A stretch of 64,000 bases of DNA from Clostridia bacterium (GTDB lineage: Bacteria; Bacillota; Clostridia; Oscillospirales; CAG-272), in contig CAAGDE010000076.1 of assembly GCA_900768535.1 (NCBI GenBank), positions 1 to 64,000 on the forward strand, read 5' to 3'. This document shows, one piece after another, positions 25,169 to 33,751 of this stretch. A program made the translations under genes and the position numbers. The stretch's first letter is position 1. Every line of letters begins with the position of its first letter. Under the pieces are notes generated by a model, which did no database searches, was not told where the DNA came from, and saw only the letters and a program-made list of their open reading frames with translations.

Positions 25169-26416
25169 ATGCAGTACGGATGTATCGGAAAAAAGCTGGG
25201 ACACAGCTTCTCGGCGGAAATTCACGCCATGCTGGAGAGCCGCCCGTATGCGCTGCGGGAAGTCGCGCCGGAGGAGCTGGATACCTTCATGAAGGCGGCG
25301 GACTTTCGCGGGATCAATGTGACCATTCCCTACAAGCAGGCGGTTCTTCCGTATCTCGGCGAGACGGATCCGGTCGCGCGGGAAATCGGCGCGGTCAACA
25401 CCGTTGTCAATCGCGGCGGCGTTCTTTGCGGCTACAATACCGACTTTGACGGGCTCCGTGCGCTCCTGCGCTCCGTCGGCGTTCCGCTTTCCGGCAGGAC
25501 GGTTGCCGTTCTCGGAACCGGCGGGACATCGCTGACGGCGCAGGCGGTTGCCCGGTCGATGGGTGCCGCAGAGGTGATCCGTGTCAGCCGTTCCGAAGGG
25601 GAGGACCGGATCACCTATGACGCGCTGTACCGGGATTTCGCCCATCGGGTGCAAATTCTCATCAACACCACGCCGGTGGGGATGTTCCCGGATACGGACG
25701 GCATTCCGGCTGACCCCGACCGTCTGCCGGCACTGGAGGCGGTGGCGGATGCGGTCTACAATCCGCTGCGCACCCGACTGGTTCTCCGGGCACGGCAGCG
25801 CGGCATTCCGGCGCAGGGGGGACTGCTGATGCTCGCGGCACAGGCAGTGCGGGCATCGGAAATTTTTACGGGCGTGACCTATCCTGCCGGCACGGCGGAG
25901 CACATCTGCGCTTTCCTGACCGAAAAAAAGGAGAACATTGTTCTCTCCGGAATGCCGGGAAGCGGAAAGAGCACGGTGGGACGTCTTGTGGCGAAAAGGA
26001 CCGGGCGGCGGTTTGTCGATCTGGACCGGGAAATCGCCGGGCGACTGACCGTGACGCCGGCGGAAATGATCCGTGACCGGGGCGAGGAAGCCTTCCGGGA
26101 TGCGGAAGCCGCCGTGCTGGGAGAGGTGCTGACCGGGCTTTCCGGCGCGGTGCTGGCGCTGGGCGGCGGAACGGTTCTGCGCGCGGAAAATGTCGGGCGC
26201 ATCCGGCAGACGGGGAAAATCTACTTTCTTGACCGTCCGGTTTCCGCGCTGATTCCCACTGCCGACCGCCCGCTTTCCGCCACGCGCGAAGCCCTGGAGC
26301 GCCGGTATGCGGAGCGGATTGACTGCTACCGGGGGACAGCGGATCTGCGTGTCCACGGCTATACCGCCGCAAGCGAGGCGGTCGAAATCATCCTGAACGA
26401 TCGGAGGATTCCATGA
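25169..26416 (+). CDS. aroE-aroK: Shikimate dehydrogenase-shikimate kinase fusion
   Basis: A 415-residue bifunctional enzyme for two consecutive shikimate steps. Residues 1-250 are AroE: LGHSFSAEIH, NVTIPYKQAV with the catalytic lysine, GAVNTVV, YNTDFDGL with the catalytic aspartate, and the NADP site VAVLGTGGTSLTAQAVA. Residues 255-415 are AroK: the P-loop GMPGSGKSTVGRLVA near residue 261, FVDLDREI, and VLALGGGTVL. The usual order of reactions is dehydroshikimate to shikimate to shikimate 3-phosphate. The ATG at 25169 follows GAGGTGAAGG; an earlier start at 25148 would overlap aroC. It overlaps aroQ by four bases. Confidence 0.94.
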   Translation: MQYGCIGKKLGHSFSAEIHAMLESRPYALREVAPEELDTFMKAADFRGINVTIPYKQAVLPYLGETDPVAREIGAVNTVVNRGGVLCGYNTDFDGLRALLRSVGVPLSGRTVAVLGTGGTSLTAQAVARSMGAAEVIRVSRSEGEDRITYDALYRDFAHRVQILINTTPVGMFPDTDGIPADPDRLPALEAVADAVYNPLRTRLVLRARQRGIPAQGGLLMLAAQAVRASEIFTGVTYPAGTAEHICAFLTEKKENIVLSGMPGSGKSTVGRLVAKRTGRRFVDLDREIAGRLTVTPAEMIRDRGEEAFRDAEAAVLGEVLTGLSGAVLALGGGTVLRAENVGRIRQTGKIYFLDRPVSALIPTADRPLSATREALERRYAERIDCYRGTADLRVHGYTAASEAVEIILNDRRIP

Positions 26417-26847
26417 AGCTGTATGTTCTGAACGGACCGAACCTCAATCTGCTCGGTGTGCGCGAGCCGGATCAGTACGGCACCGAGACCTTCGCACACC
26501 TGACCGAACGGATTGCCGCGCACGCCGCCGCGCGGGGGATCGAGGTGATCCAGCGGCAGTCCAATCACGAGGGCGACCTGGTGGACTGGATTCAGGAGGC
26601 ATATTTTGCCCGCGCGGACGGACTGGTCATCAATCCCGGCGCGTATACCCATACCAGCATTGCGCTTCTGGACGCGCTGAAGGCGACAAGGCTCCGCGCG
26701 GTGGAGGTGCATATCTCCAGAGTAGAGGCGCGGGAGGACTTCCGGCAGGTCAGCTACCTCCGCGCCGCGTGTGAAAAAACAATCACCGGTCACGGGACGG
26801 ACGGGTACCTGGAAGCCATCGATTACCTGGCGGGGGGCGGAGCATGA
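26413..26847 (+). CDS. aroQ: Type II 3-dehydroquinate dehydratase
   Basis: A 144-residue small dodecameric enzyme that dehydrates 3-dehydroquinate to 3-dehydroshikimate. The pattern YVLNGPNLNLLGVREPDQYG at the N-terminus includes the catalytic tyrosine and arginine region. INPGAYTHTSIALLDAL and VEVHISRVEAREDFR hold the conserved asparagine, histidine and H-I-S motif. It overlaps its neighbours aroE-aroK and aroA by four bases. Confidence 0.96.
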   Translation: MKLYVLNGPNLNLLGVREPDQYGTETFAHLTERIAAHAAARGIEVIQRQSNHEGDLVDWIQEAYFARADGLVINPGAYTHTSIALLDALKATRLRAVEVHISRVEAREDFRQVSYLRAACEKTITGHGTDGYLEAIDYLAGGGA

Positions 26848-28058
26848 CGGTACGGATCGAACCCGGACGCGCCGCGGGGACCGTCCGCGTTCCGCCGTCC
26901 AAAAGCATTGCGCACCGGATGCTGATCTGCGCCGGACTGGCGGATGGAACCAGCGTCATCCGGAACGTCGGCGACTGCGAGGACGTCCGCGCAACGCTAG
27001 ACTGCCTCTCGCTCATGGGGGCGGACTGCCGGTATGACGGGGAGAATGTCACGGTGCGCGGCGGACTGTTGCGCACGGCACCTTCGGCGGTGCTTCCGTG
27101 CCGGGAAAGCGGCAGTACCCTGCGGTTTCTCATTCCGGTAGCGCTGACCGCCGCGTTTCCGGTCCGTTTCCGGGCGTCGGGCAGGCTTCCGGAGCGCCCG
27201 CAGACCGTGTATGAGGACATCTGCCGGCGGCGCGGTCTGACTTTTCGCCGCGAAGGGGACACCGTTTTGGTTCGGGGTGCCCTGCAGTCCGGCGAATTCC
27301 GGATTGCAGGGAATATCAGCAGTCAGTTCGTCACGGGACTGCTCCTGGCGCTCCCGATGCTGGCGGGGGACAGTCGGATCGACCTGACACCGCCGGTCGG
27401 GAGCCGTCCGTATATCGACCTGACGCGGGAGGTGCTGTCCCGGTTCGGAGTGCGGACGGAATGGGCGGGGGATCGGACGCTCCGGATCCCCGGCGGGCAG
27501 TCCTATCGTCCTGCCGACTGTGAAGCGGAGGGCGACTGGTCGGGCGGCGCGTTCTGGGCGGCGCTGGACCGTTTGGGTGACAACCGGGTCACCGTGACCA
27601 ATCTGAACCCCGATTCCGGGCAGGGCGACCGGGTCTGCGCGGCATATCTCGATGATCTGCGGCAGGGACCCGCCACGCTGTCGCTTGAGGACTGTCCCGA
27701 TCTCGGTCCCGTCCTCTTTGCCTATGCCGGCGCGATGCACGGCGGCACCTTTACCGGCACGAAACGTCTGCGCATCAAGGAAAGTGACCGGATTGCCGTC
27801 ATGCGGGAGGAGCTTGCAAAATGCGGCATCCGGCTGACCGATTCCGGCGACCGTGTCACGGTGGAAGCACCGGACGGCCTGCACGCGCCGACAAAGCCCT
27901 TCGACGGACACAACGACCACCGCGTTGTCATGGCTCTGTCGGTGCTTGCCACCCGCACCGGCGGATGCATCACCGGCGCCGGGGCGGTGCATAAAAGCTA
28001 TCCGGATTTCTTTGCCGATCTTGCATCGCTCGGCATCCGGACGGAAACCATTGACTGA
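26844..28058 (+). CDS. aroA: 3-phosphoshikimate 1-carboxyvinyltransferase (EPSP synthase)
   Basis: A 404-residue EPSP synthase joining phosphoenolpyruvate to shikimate 3-phosphate. PPSKSIAHRMLICAGLADG has the substrate-binding lysine and S-x-x-x-R. CRESGSTLRFLIPVAL stands where class I enzymes have G-N-A-G-T-x-x-R, so this looks like a divergent, clostridial-type enzyme. RIKESDRIAVMREELAK and GHNDHRVVMAL are the later conserved blocks. It overlaps aroQ by four bases; tyrA begins ten bases after its stop. Confidence 0.95.
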   Translation: MTVRIEPGRAAGTVRVPPSKSIAHRMLICAGLADGTSVIRNVGDCEDVRATLDCLSLMGADCRYDGENVTVRGGLLRTAPSAVLPCRESGSTLRFLIPVALTAAFPVRFRASGRLPERPQTVYEDICRRRGLTFRREGDTVLVRGALQSGEFRIAGNISSQFVTGLLLALPMLAGDSRIDLTPPVGSRPYIDLTREVLSRFGVRTEWAGDRTLRIPGGQSYRPADCEAEGDWSGGAFWAALDRLGDNRVTVTNLNPDSGQGDRVCAAYLDDLRQGPATLSLEDCPDLGPVLFAYAGAMHGGTFTGTKRLRIKESDRIAVMREELAKCGIRLTDSGDRVTVEAPDGLHAPTKPFDGHNDHRVVMALSVLATRTGGCITGAGAVHKSYPDFFADLASLGIRTETID

Positions 28059-28068
28059 GGAAGAATCC

Positions 28069-28941
28069 ATGGAACTCAACCGTAATACCGAAATTCTCAT
28101 CGTCGGCCTCGGCGTCATCGGCGGAGGCTATGCCAGAGCACTGACCCGGCAGGGTTATCGCGTGAGCTGCATTACCAGGGAGCAGAAGGACATCGACTAT
28201 GCCGTGGCGCACGGGATCATTCATTCCGGGTATACCGAGCCGCGCCCGGAAATCCTCGCGGCGGCGGAGCTTGTGGTGCTGGCGCTCTACCCGCATACTG
28301 CCGTGGAGTGGATGCGGGAAAATCAGAATTTCCTGCGTCCCGGCACGCTGGTCACCGATGTCACCGGCGTCAAAGCCCGTTTCATCCGTGAAATGCAGGC
28401 ATTCCTGCGCACGGATATTGAATTCATCTCCGCACACCCCATGGCGGGACGGGAATCCAGCGGCGTGGAATACAGCAATGATGAGGTTTTCCGCGGCGCG
28501 AACTATATTGTCGTCCCGACCGACCGGAACACGCGGGAGGGGATCGCGGTCTGCCGCAGACTGGGGGAAATTCTCGGCTTCGGCAGAATCAGCGAGCTGG
28601 ACGCGGAATCGCACGACCGGATGATCGCCTTCCTGTCCCAGCTGACGCACTGCATTGCCGTTGCGCTGATGAACTGCCACCAGGGAGCCGGGCTGGAAAA
28701 CTACACCGGCGACTCCTTCCGCGATCTGACACGGATTGCCAAAATCAACGATGAAATGTGGAGCGAGCTGTTTCTGTGGAACCGGGAGGCACTGCTCGCT
28801 CAGATGGAGGTCTTTGAGAAGACCTTCGACCGACTTCGCGGAATGCTGGAGCGCGGCGACCGGGAGGGAATGCGGGAAATGATGCGCATCTCCACCCGGC
28901 GCCGGACGCTGTTCGATAAAGAAAGGAAAGAAACCGTATGA
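28069..28941 (+). CDS. tyrA: Prephenate dehydrogenase
   Basis: A 290-residue NAD(P)-dependent enzyme turning prephenate into 4-hydroxyphenylpyruvate for tyrosine. The Rossmann motif is IVGLGVIGGGYARAL, and TDVTGVKARFI, SAHPMAGRESSGVEYSN and FLSQLTHCIAVALM match the conserved TyrA blocks, including the catalytic histidine (SAHPM). The C-terminus has no ACT domain, so tyrosine feedback through such a domain is not expected. The ATG at 28069 follows GAGGAAGAA; the longer open frame upstream lies in aroA. It overlaps aroF by four bases. Confidence 0.93.
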   Translation: MELNRNTEILIVGLGVIGGGYARALTRQGYRVSCITREQKDIDYAVAHGIIHSGYTEPRPEILAAAELVVLALYPHTAVEWMRENQNFLRPGTLVTDVTGVKARFIREMQAFLRTDIEFISAHPMAGRESSGVEYSNDEVFRGANYIVVPTDRNTREGIAVCRRLGEILGFGRISELDAESHDRMIAFLSQLTHCIAVALMNCHQGAGLENYTGDSFRDLTRIAKINDEMWSELFLWNREALLAQMEVFEKTFDRLRGMLERGDREGMREMMRISTRRRTLFDKERKETV

Positions 28942-29972
28942 ATATGCATTTTTACCGCAAGCTCCCGATTCCGAAGGAGATCAAGGAGCAGTACCCCGCA
29001 ACGCCGGAGGTCACCGCCGCGCGGGACAGCCGGGTCGGACAGATCAAGGCGATCCTGGACGGCAGAGACGACCGGCTTCTGCTGGTCATCGGTCCCTGCT
29101 CCGCCGATGCGGAGGATACCGTTCTGCGCTATATTTACAGATTGCGTGAGGTACAGGACGCGGTTTCGGAACGCATTCTGATCGTTCCGCGCATCTACAC
29201 CAACAAGCCGCGCACGACCGGGGACGGCTACAAGGGAATGCTCCACCAGCCCGATCCCGAATCGGAGCCGGATCTGCTGCGCGGGCTGGTTGCCATCCGG
29301 AAGCTCCATATGCGCGCCATCGCCGAAACCGGATTCGGCTGTGCGGATGAGATGCTGTACCCGGAAAATCACCGCTATCTTTCCGATCTGCTTGCCTATG
29401 TCGCGGTCGGCGCCCGCTCGGTGGAGGATCAGCAGCACCGCATGACCGCAAGCGGGCTGGATATTCCGGTCGGTATGAAGAATCCCACGGGAGGGGACAT
29501 CACGGTCATGATGAACTCCATTACCGCCGCACAGCACTCCCATATGTTCCTCTACCGCGGCTGGGAGGTCAAAAGCGAGGGCAACCCTTATGCGCACGCC
29601 ATCCTGCGCGGGTATGTCAACAAGCACGGTCAGTCGCTTCCCAATTACCATTTTGAGGATCTTTCCCATCTGGCGCAGACCTACGCGGAAAGCGGACTGG
29701 CAAACCCGGCGGTCATGGTGGACACCAATCACGCCAACTCCGGAAAGCACTGGGAGGAGCAGCCGCGCATTGCAAAGGAGATCCTGCAGTCCCGCCGCTA
29801 CAGCCGCGAGGTTCACGCACTGGTCAAGGGGCTGATGATCGAAAGCTACCTGGAGGACGGCGCACAGAAGGTCGGCTCCGGCGCCTTTGTGCCGGGCAGA
29901 TCCATCACCGACCCGTGCCTGGGGTGGGAGAAAACCGAGCGGCTGATCCGTGAGCTTGCGGAACTGTGCTGA
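28938..29972 (+). CDS. aroF: 3-deoxy-7-phosphoheptulonate (DAHP) synthase, class I
   Basis: A 344-residue enzyme that starts the shikimate pathway from phosphoenolpyruvate and erythrose 4-phosphate. It matches the AroF/G/H (type I alpha) group rather than the shorter beta group: LLVIGPCSADAEDTVLRYI, RIYTNKPRTTGDGYKGML with the K-P-R-T motif, GARSVEDQQHRMTASG, GMKNPTGGD and MVDTNHANSGKHWEEQ. The gene ends the nine-gene cluster, giving all steps from DAHP to the Phe and Tyr keto acids. It is followed by the nrdDG regulatory region. Confidence 0.95.
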   Translation: MNMHFYRKLPIPKEIKEQYPATPEVTAARDSRVGQIKAILDGRDDRLLLVIGPCSADAEDTVLRYIYRLREVQDAVSERILIVPRIYTNKPRTTGDGYKGMLHQPDPESEPDLLRGLVAIRKLHMRAIAETGFGCADEMLYPENHRYLSDLLAYVAVGARSVEDQQHRMTASGLDIPVGMKNPTGGDITVMMNSITAAQHSHMFLYRGWEVKSEGNPYAHAILRGYVNKHGQSLPNYHFEDLSHLAQTYAESGLANPAVMVDTNHANSGKHWEEQPRIAKEILQSRRYSREVHALVKGLMIESYLEDGAQKVGSGAFVPGRSITDPCLGWEKTERLIRELAELC

Positions 29973-30020
29973 ATTTCCTGTTCCTTCCTTCACGCACGAA
30001 AAAAGTTTTGATTTTTCGCG

Positions 30021-30093
30021 CAAGATGTTGTAAATACCACTTGACAAAAACACAAGATGTGGTATAATGGTATCGTTGCCCTACAATATGGCA
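30021..30093. promoter_or_regulatory. Three NrdR-like boxes over the nrdDG promoter
   Basis: Three related sites start at 30021 (CAAGATGTTG), 30053 (CAAGATGTGG) and 30084 (CAATATGGCA). The spacings are 32 and 31 bases, about three helical turns. Box 1 lies upstream of the -35 element, box 2 in the promoter spacer and box 3 downstream of the -10. Tandem boxes at this spacing are the known pattern for the NrdR repressor of ribonucleotide reductase genes. nrdR itself is not in the window. Confidence 0.7.
30041..30068 (+). promoter_or_regulatory. Promoter of nrdDG
   Basis: TTGACA at 30041-30046, 16-base spacer, TATAAT at 30063-30068. Confidence 0.9.
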
Positions 30094-30100
30094 CAAGATA

Positions 30101-30135
30101 ACGTACCGGAGCCGGGAAATCCGGCTTAGGTACGT
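30101..30135 (+). other. 5' UTR hairpin of nrdD
   Basis: ACGTACC (30101-30107) pairs with GGTACGT (30129-30135), and an inner GCCGG/CCGGC stem sits beyond a small GGA/TTA internal loop. It lies in the transcribed leader, 32 bases before the nrdD start. No U-tail follows, so it is not a terminator. Confidence 0.6.
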
Positions 30136-30167
30136 GAAAGGATAGAATACTTCAAAGGGAGGAACAC

Positions 30168-32342
30168 ATGAAAGTCATCAAGAGGAACGGGTCCGAGGTC
30201 GTATTTGACATCTCAAAAATCATTACCGCCATCACCAAAGCGAACGAAGCCGTGGATGAATCCGAGCGCATGACCCCCATGCAGATCCGCCGCATCGCCG
30301 AGGCGGTGGAGCTGAACTGCATCCGCATGAACCGTGCGGCAGGGGTCGAGGAGATCCAGGACCTGGTGGAAAAGCAGATCATGGCACACGGCGCATATGA
30401 GGTGGCGAAGGTCTATATTACCTACCGGTATACGAGAAACCTTGTCCGTCAGTCCAACACCACGGACGAGCGGATCCTGAGCCTGATTGAATGCTGCAAC
30501 GAGGAAGCCAAGCAGGAAAACGCCAACAAGAACCCGACCGTCAACAGCGTCCAGCGCGATTATATGGCGGGGGAGGTCAGCCGCGACCTGACCGAGCGTC
30601 TGCTTCTGCCGCAGGACATCGTTGAAGCGCACCGGGAGGGTATCATCCACTTCCACGATGCCGACTACTACGCCCAGCATATGCACAACTGCGATCTGGT
30701 CAATCTGGAGGATATGCTGCAGAACGGAACGGTCATTTCGGGAACGATGATCGAGCGCCCGCACAGCTTTTCCACCGCCTGCAACATCGCAACGCAGATC
30801 ATTGCGCAGGTGGCAAGCAACCAGTACGGCGGGCAGAGCATCTCCCTGACGCACCTGGCGCCCTTTGTGCAGGTCAGCCGCGAGAAGATCGCAAGGAACC
30901 TGCACGAGGAGCTGGACGATGCCGGGGCGGTGGTCTCGGAAGAGAAGTTTGACAAAATGGTGGAAAGCAGACTGCGCGAGGAAATCCGCCGCGGTGTGCA
31001 GACCATCCAGTATCAGGTGGTCACGCTTCTGACCACCAACGGACAGGCACCGTTCGTTACGGTGTTCATGTACCTGGGCGAGGCGAAAAACGAGCAGGAA
31101 AAGCGTGACCTTGCCATCATCATCGAGGAGACGCTGCTCCAGCGCTACCAGGGCGTGAAGAACGAGGAGGGCGTGTATGTCACCCCCGCGTTCCCGAAGC
31201 TGATCTACGTACTGGAGGAGCAGAACATCCACGACGATTCGCCGTATTACTATCTGACAAAGCTTGCCGCAAAATGCACCGCGCGCAGAATGGTTCCGGA
31301 CTACATCTCCGAGAAGAAGATGCTGGAGCTGAAGGTTGATCAGAACGGGCAGGTGCACTGCCACACCTGCATGGGCTGCCGCAGCTTCCAGACGCCTTAT
31401 GTGGATGAGAACGGTCAGCCGAAGTATTACGGTCGGTTCAATCAGGGTGTGGTGACCCTGAACCTGGTCGATGTGGCGCTGTCCTCCGGCGGAAACATCG
31501 AAAAATTCTGGAAGGTCTTTGACGAGCGGCTGGAGCTCTGCCACCGCGCCCTGCTTTGCCGCCACGAGCGCCTGAAGGGGACCCTTTCGGATGCGGCTCC
31601 GATCCTGTGGCAGTACGGCGCCCTGGCAAGACTGAAAAAGGGCGAGCCGATCGACAAGCTGCTCTACGGCGGATACTCCACCATCTCCCTGGGATACGCA
31701 GGTCTTTACGAATGCGTGAAGTACATGACCGGAAAGAGCCATACCGACCCCAGTGCAACACCGTTTGCCCTGGAGGTCATGCAATACATGAACACCGCCT
31801 GCAGAAAGTGGAAGGCGGAGCACAACATTGATTTCAGCCTGTACGGCACGCCGCTGGAATCCACCACCTACAAGTTCGCGAAATGCCTGCAGAAGCGCTT
31901 CGGTATCATTCCGGGCATTACCGACAAGGGATATATCACCAACAGCTACCACATCCACGTCACCGAGCAGATCGACGCCTTCTCCAAGCTGGCGTTCGAG
32001 GCACAGTTCCAGGCGCTCTCTCCCGGAGGTGCCATCAGCTATGTGGAGGTGCCGAATATGCAGCAGAACCTGGAAGCGGTGCTGCAGGTGATGAAGTTCA
32101 TCTACGACCACATCATGTATGCGGAGCTGAACACCAAATCCGACTATTGCCAGGTCTGCGGCTTTGACGGCGAGATCAGCATTGTGGAGGAGGACGGAAA
32201 GCTGATCTGGAGATGCCCGAAGTGCGGCAATACCGATCAGAGCAAGATGAACGTGGCAAGAAGAACCTGCGGATACATCGGAACGCAGTTCTGGAACCAG
32301 GGACGGACGCAGGAGATCCGGGAGCGGGTACTCCATCTGTGA
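30168..32342 (+). CDS. nrdD: Anaerobic ribonucleoside-triphosphate reductase
   Basis: A 724-residue class III reductase making deoxyribonucleotides under anaerobic conditions. The N-terminal ATP-cone (VIKRNGSEVVFDISKII) gives allosteric control by ATP/dATP. The barrel domain includes HDADYYAQHMHNCDLVNLEDML and the active-site region HCHTCMGCRSF. Near the end are the zinc-site cysteines (CQVCGF, CPKCGN) and the glycyl-radical segment RRTCGYIGTQFWNQGR. The radical is installed by NrdG, encoded next. It is preceded by an NrdR-like operator and the ribosome binding site AGGGAGG. Confidence 0.97.
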   Translation: MKVIKRNGSEVVFDISKIITAITKANEAVDESERMTPMQIRRIAEAVELNCIRMNRAAGVEEIQDLVEKQIMAHGAYEVAKVYITYRYTRNLVRQSNTTDERILSLIECCNEEAKQENANKNPTVNSVQRDYMAGEVSRDLTERLLLPQDIVEAHREGIIHFHDADYYAQHMHNCDLVNLEDMLQNGTVISGTMIERPHSFSTACNIATQIIAQVASNQYGGQSISLTHLAPFVQVSREKIARNLHEELDDAGAVVSEEKFDKMVESRLREEIRRGVQTIQYQVVTLLTTNGQAPFVTVFMYLGEAKNEQEKRDLAIIIEETLLQRYQGVKNEEGVYVTPAFPKLIYVLEEQNIHDDSPYYYLTKLAAKCTARRMVPDYISEKKMLELKVDQNGQVHCHTCMGCRSFQTPYVDENGQPKYYGRFNQGVVTLNLVDVALSSGGNIEKFWKVFDERLELCHRALLCRHERLKGTLSDAAPILWQYGALARLKKGEPIDKLLYGGYSTISLGYAGLYECVKYMTGKSHTDPSATPFALEVMQYMNTACRKWKAEHNIDFSLYGTPLESTTYKFAKCLQKRFGIIPGITDKGYITNSYHIHVTEQIDAFSKLAFEAQFQALSPGGAISYVEVPNMQQNLEAVLQVMKFIYDHIMYAELNTKSDYCQVCGFDGEISIVEEDGKLIWRCPKCGNTDQSKMNVARRTCGYIGTQFWNQGRTQEIRERVLHL

Positions 32343-32343
32343 T

Positions 32344-32868
32344 ATGAACTACTGTGAAATCAAGCAATGTGACATTGCAAACGGCATCGGCGTCCGGACA
32401 ACCCTGTTTGTCTCGGGCTGCACCAACCATTGCGAGGAATGCTTCCAGCCGCAGACGTGGGATTTTGACTACGGAAAGCCCTTTACCGAGGCGGTGGCGG
32501 ATGAGGTGATTACCTCCTGTAAGCCATATTACGTCAACGGTCTGACCCTTTTGGGCGGAGAGCCGTTCGAGCCGTCCAATCAGCGCGCGCTGGTGCCGTT
32601 TCTGCACCGGTTCCGCGAGGAATGCCCCGGCAAGACGGTCTGGGCGTTCAGCGGCTTCACGCTGGACCGGGAGCTGCTGGTCGACGGCTCCCATCCGCGG
32701 TGCGAGGTGACGGACGAAATGCTGTCGCTGATCGATGTGCTGGTGGACGGACGCTTCGTGCGGGCGCTGAAGGATATCTCCCTGCGCTTCCGCGGCTCCT
32801 CCAATCAACGCGTAATCGACCTGAACAAAACAAGAGAAACCGGAAAAATTGTCCTCTGGGATGACTGA
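32344..32868 (+). CDS. nrdG: Anaerobic ribonucleotide reductase activase
   Basis: A 174-residue radical SAM enzyme that generates the glycyl radical on NrdD. The [4Fe-4S] motif C-x3-C-x2-C is SGCTNHCEECF, followed by QPQTWDF and LLGGEPF as in other NrdG proteins. It starts one base after the nrdD stop and is followed by a strong terminator. Confidence 0.96.
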   Translation: MNYCEIKQCDIANGIGVRTTLFVSGCTNHCEECFQPQTWDFDYGKPFTEAVADEVITSCKPYYVNGLTLLGGEPFEPSNQRALVPFLHRFREECPGKTVWAFSGFTLDRELLVDGSHPRCEVTDEMLSLIDVLVDGRFVRALKDISLRFRGSSNQRVIDLNKTRETGKIVLWDD

Positions 32869-32879
32869 ATCCGGCAGAA

Positions 32880-32917
32880 AAGCCCCCGAACCGCGCCAAA
32901 ATGCGGTTCGGGGGCTT
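32880..32917 (+). terminator. Terminator of nrdDG
   Basis: A perfect 15-base-pair stem (32880-32894 and 32903-32917) with an eight-base loop. The right arm overlaps the -35 element of the proB promoter. Confidence 0.85.
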
Positions 32918-32944
32918 GACCTTTTCCGGATTGTGTGCTATAAT
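32916..32944 (+). promoter_or_regulatory. Promoter of proBAC
   Basis: TTGACC at 32916-32921, 17-base spacer, TATAAT at 32939-32944. The first bases of the -35 lie in the nrdG terminator stem. Confidence 0.8.
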
Positions 32945-32980
32945 ATAACGTGGATAGTTTTTTGAGTAAAGGATAACACT

Positions 32981-33751
32981 ATGAAACTGGTCGTAAAAAT
33001 CGGAACATCGACCCTGACGCACGTCACAGGGTGCCTGAATATCCGCCGGATCGAGATGCTGGTCAAGACGCTGTCGGACGTTGCCAATGCGGGGCACGAG
33101 GTGATTCTCGTATCGTCCGGCGCCATTGCCATGGGCGTCGGAAAGCTCAATCTCGGAGAAAAGCCGCAGGAGATCGCCGGCAAGCAGGCGGCAGCGGCGG
33201 TGGGGCAGTGCGAGCTGATGTACACCTATGACAAGCTGTTCTCGGAGTATAACCGCACCGTGGCGCAGATCCTGCTGACGGCGGATGACCTGAAGGTGCC
33301 GGAGCGGCACATGAAATTCGAGAACACCATGGAACAGCTGCTGGCATGGCACGTCCTTCCGATTATCAACGAAAACGACACGGTTTCCACCGAGGAGATC
33401 AGAATCGGCGACAATGACACCCTGGGCGCCATCGTTGCGGCGAGCGTCCGCGCCGATCTGCTGGTGCTGATGTCCGATATTGACGGGCTGTATGACAGCG
33501 ACCCGCACCGCAACCCGCAGGCAAAGCTGATTCGGGAGGTCCGGAAGCTGACCCCGGAGATTCTGTCGCTGGGCGGCGGAGCGGGAAGCGCGCGGGGGAC
33601 CGGCGGCATGACAACCAAGCTCCACGCCGCGCAAATCGCAACCGAAGCAGGCTGCGACATGGTCATCGTCAACGGGGAAAAGCCGGAGCTGCTTTACAGG
33701 CTGTTGGACGGCGAGGCGGTCGGAACCCGGTTTTACGCTGAGGAGGCATGA
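32981..33751 (+). CDS. proB: Glutamate 5-kinase
   Basis: A 256-residue amino acid kinase catalysing the first step of proline synthesis. Supporting segments are LVVKIGTSTLT, ILVSSGAIAMGVGKLNL, PIINENDTVSTEE, IGDNDTLGAIVA and GTGGMTTKLHAA. It lacks the C-terminal PUA domain of E. coli ProB, a common short form that may differ in proline feedback. The ATG at 32981 follows AAAGGATA. proA starts immediately after its stop. Confidence 0.95.
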   Translation: MKLVVKIGTSTLTHVTGCLNIRRIEMLVKTLSDVANAGHEVILVSSGAIAMGVGKLNLGEKPQEIAGKQAAAAVGQCELMYTYDKLFSEYNRTVAQILLTADDLKVPERHMKFENTMEQLLAWHVLPIINENDTVSTEEIRIGDNDTLGAIVAASVRADLLVLMSDIDGLYDSDPHRNPQAKLIREVRKLTPEILSLGGGAGSARGTGGMTTKLHAAQIATEAGCDMVIVNGEKPELLYRLLDGEAVGTRFYAEEA

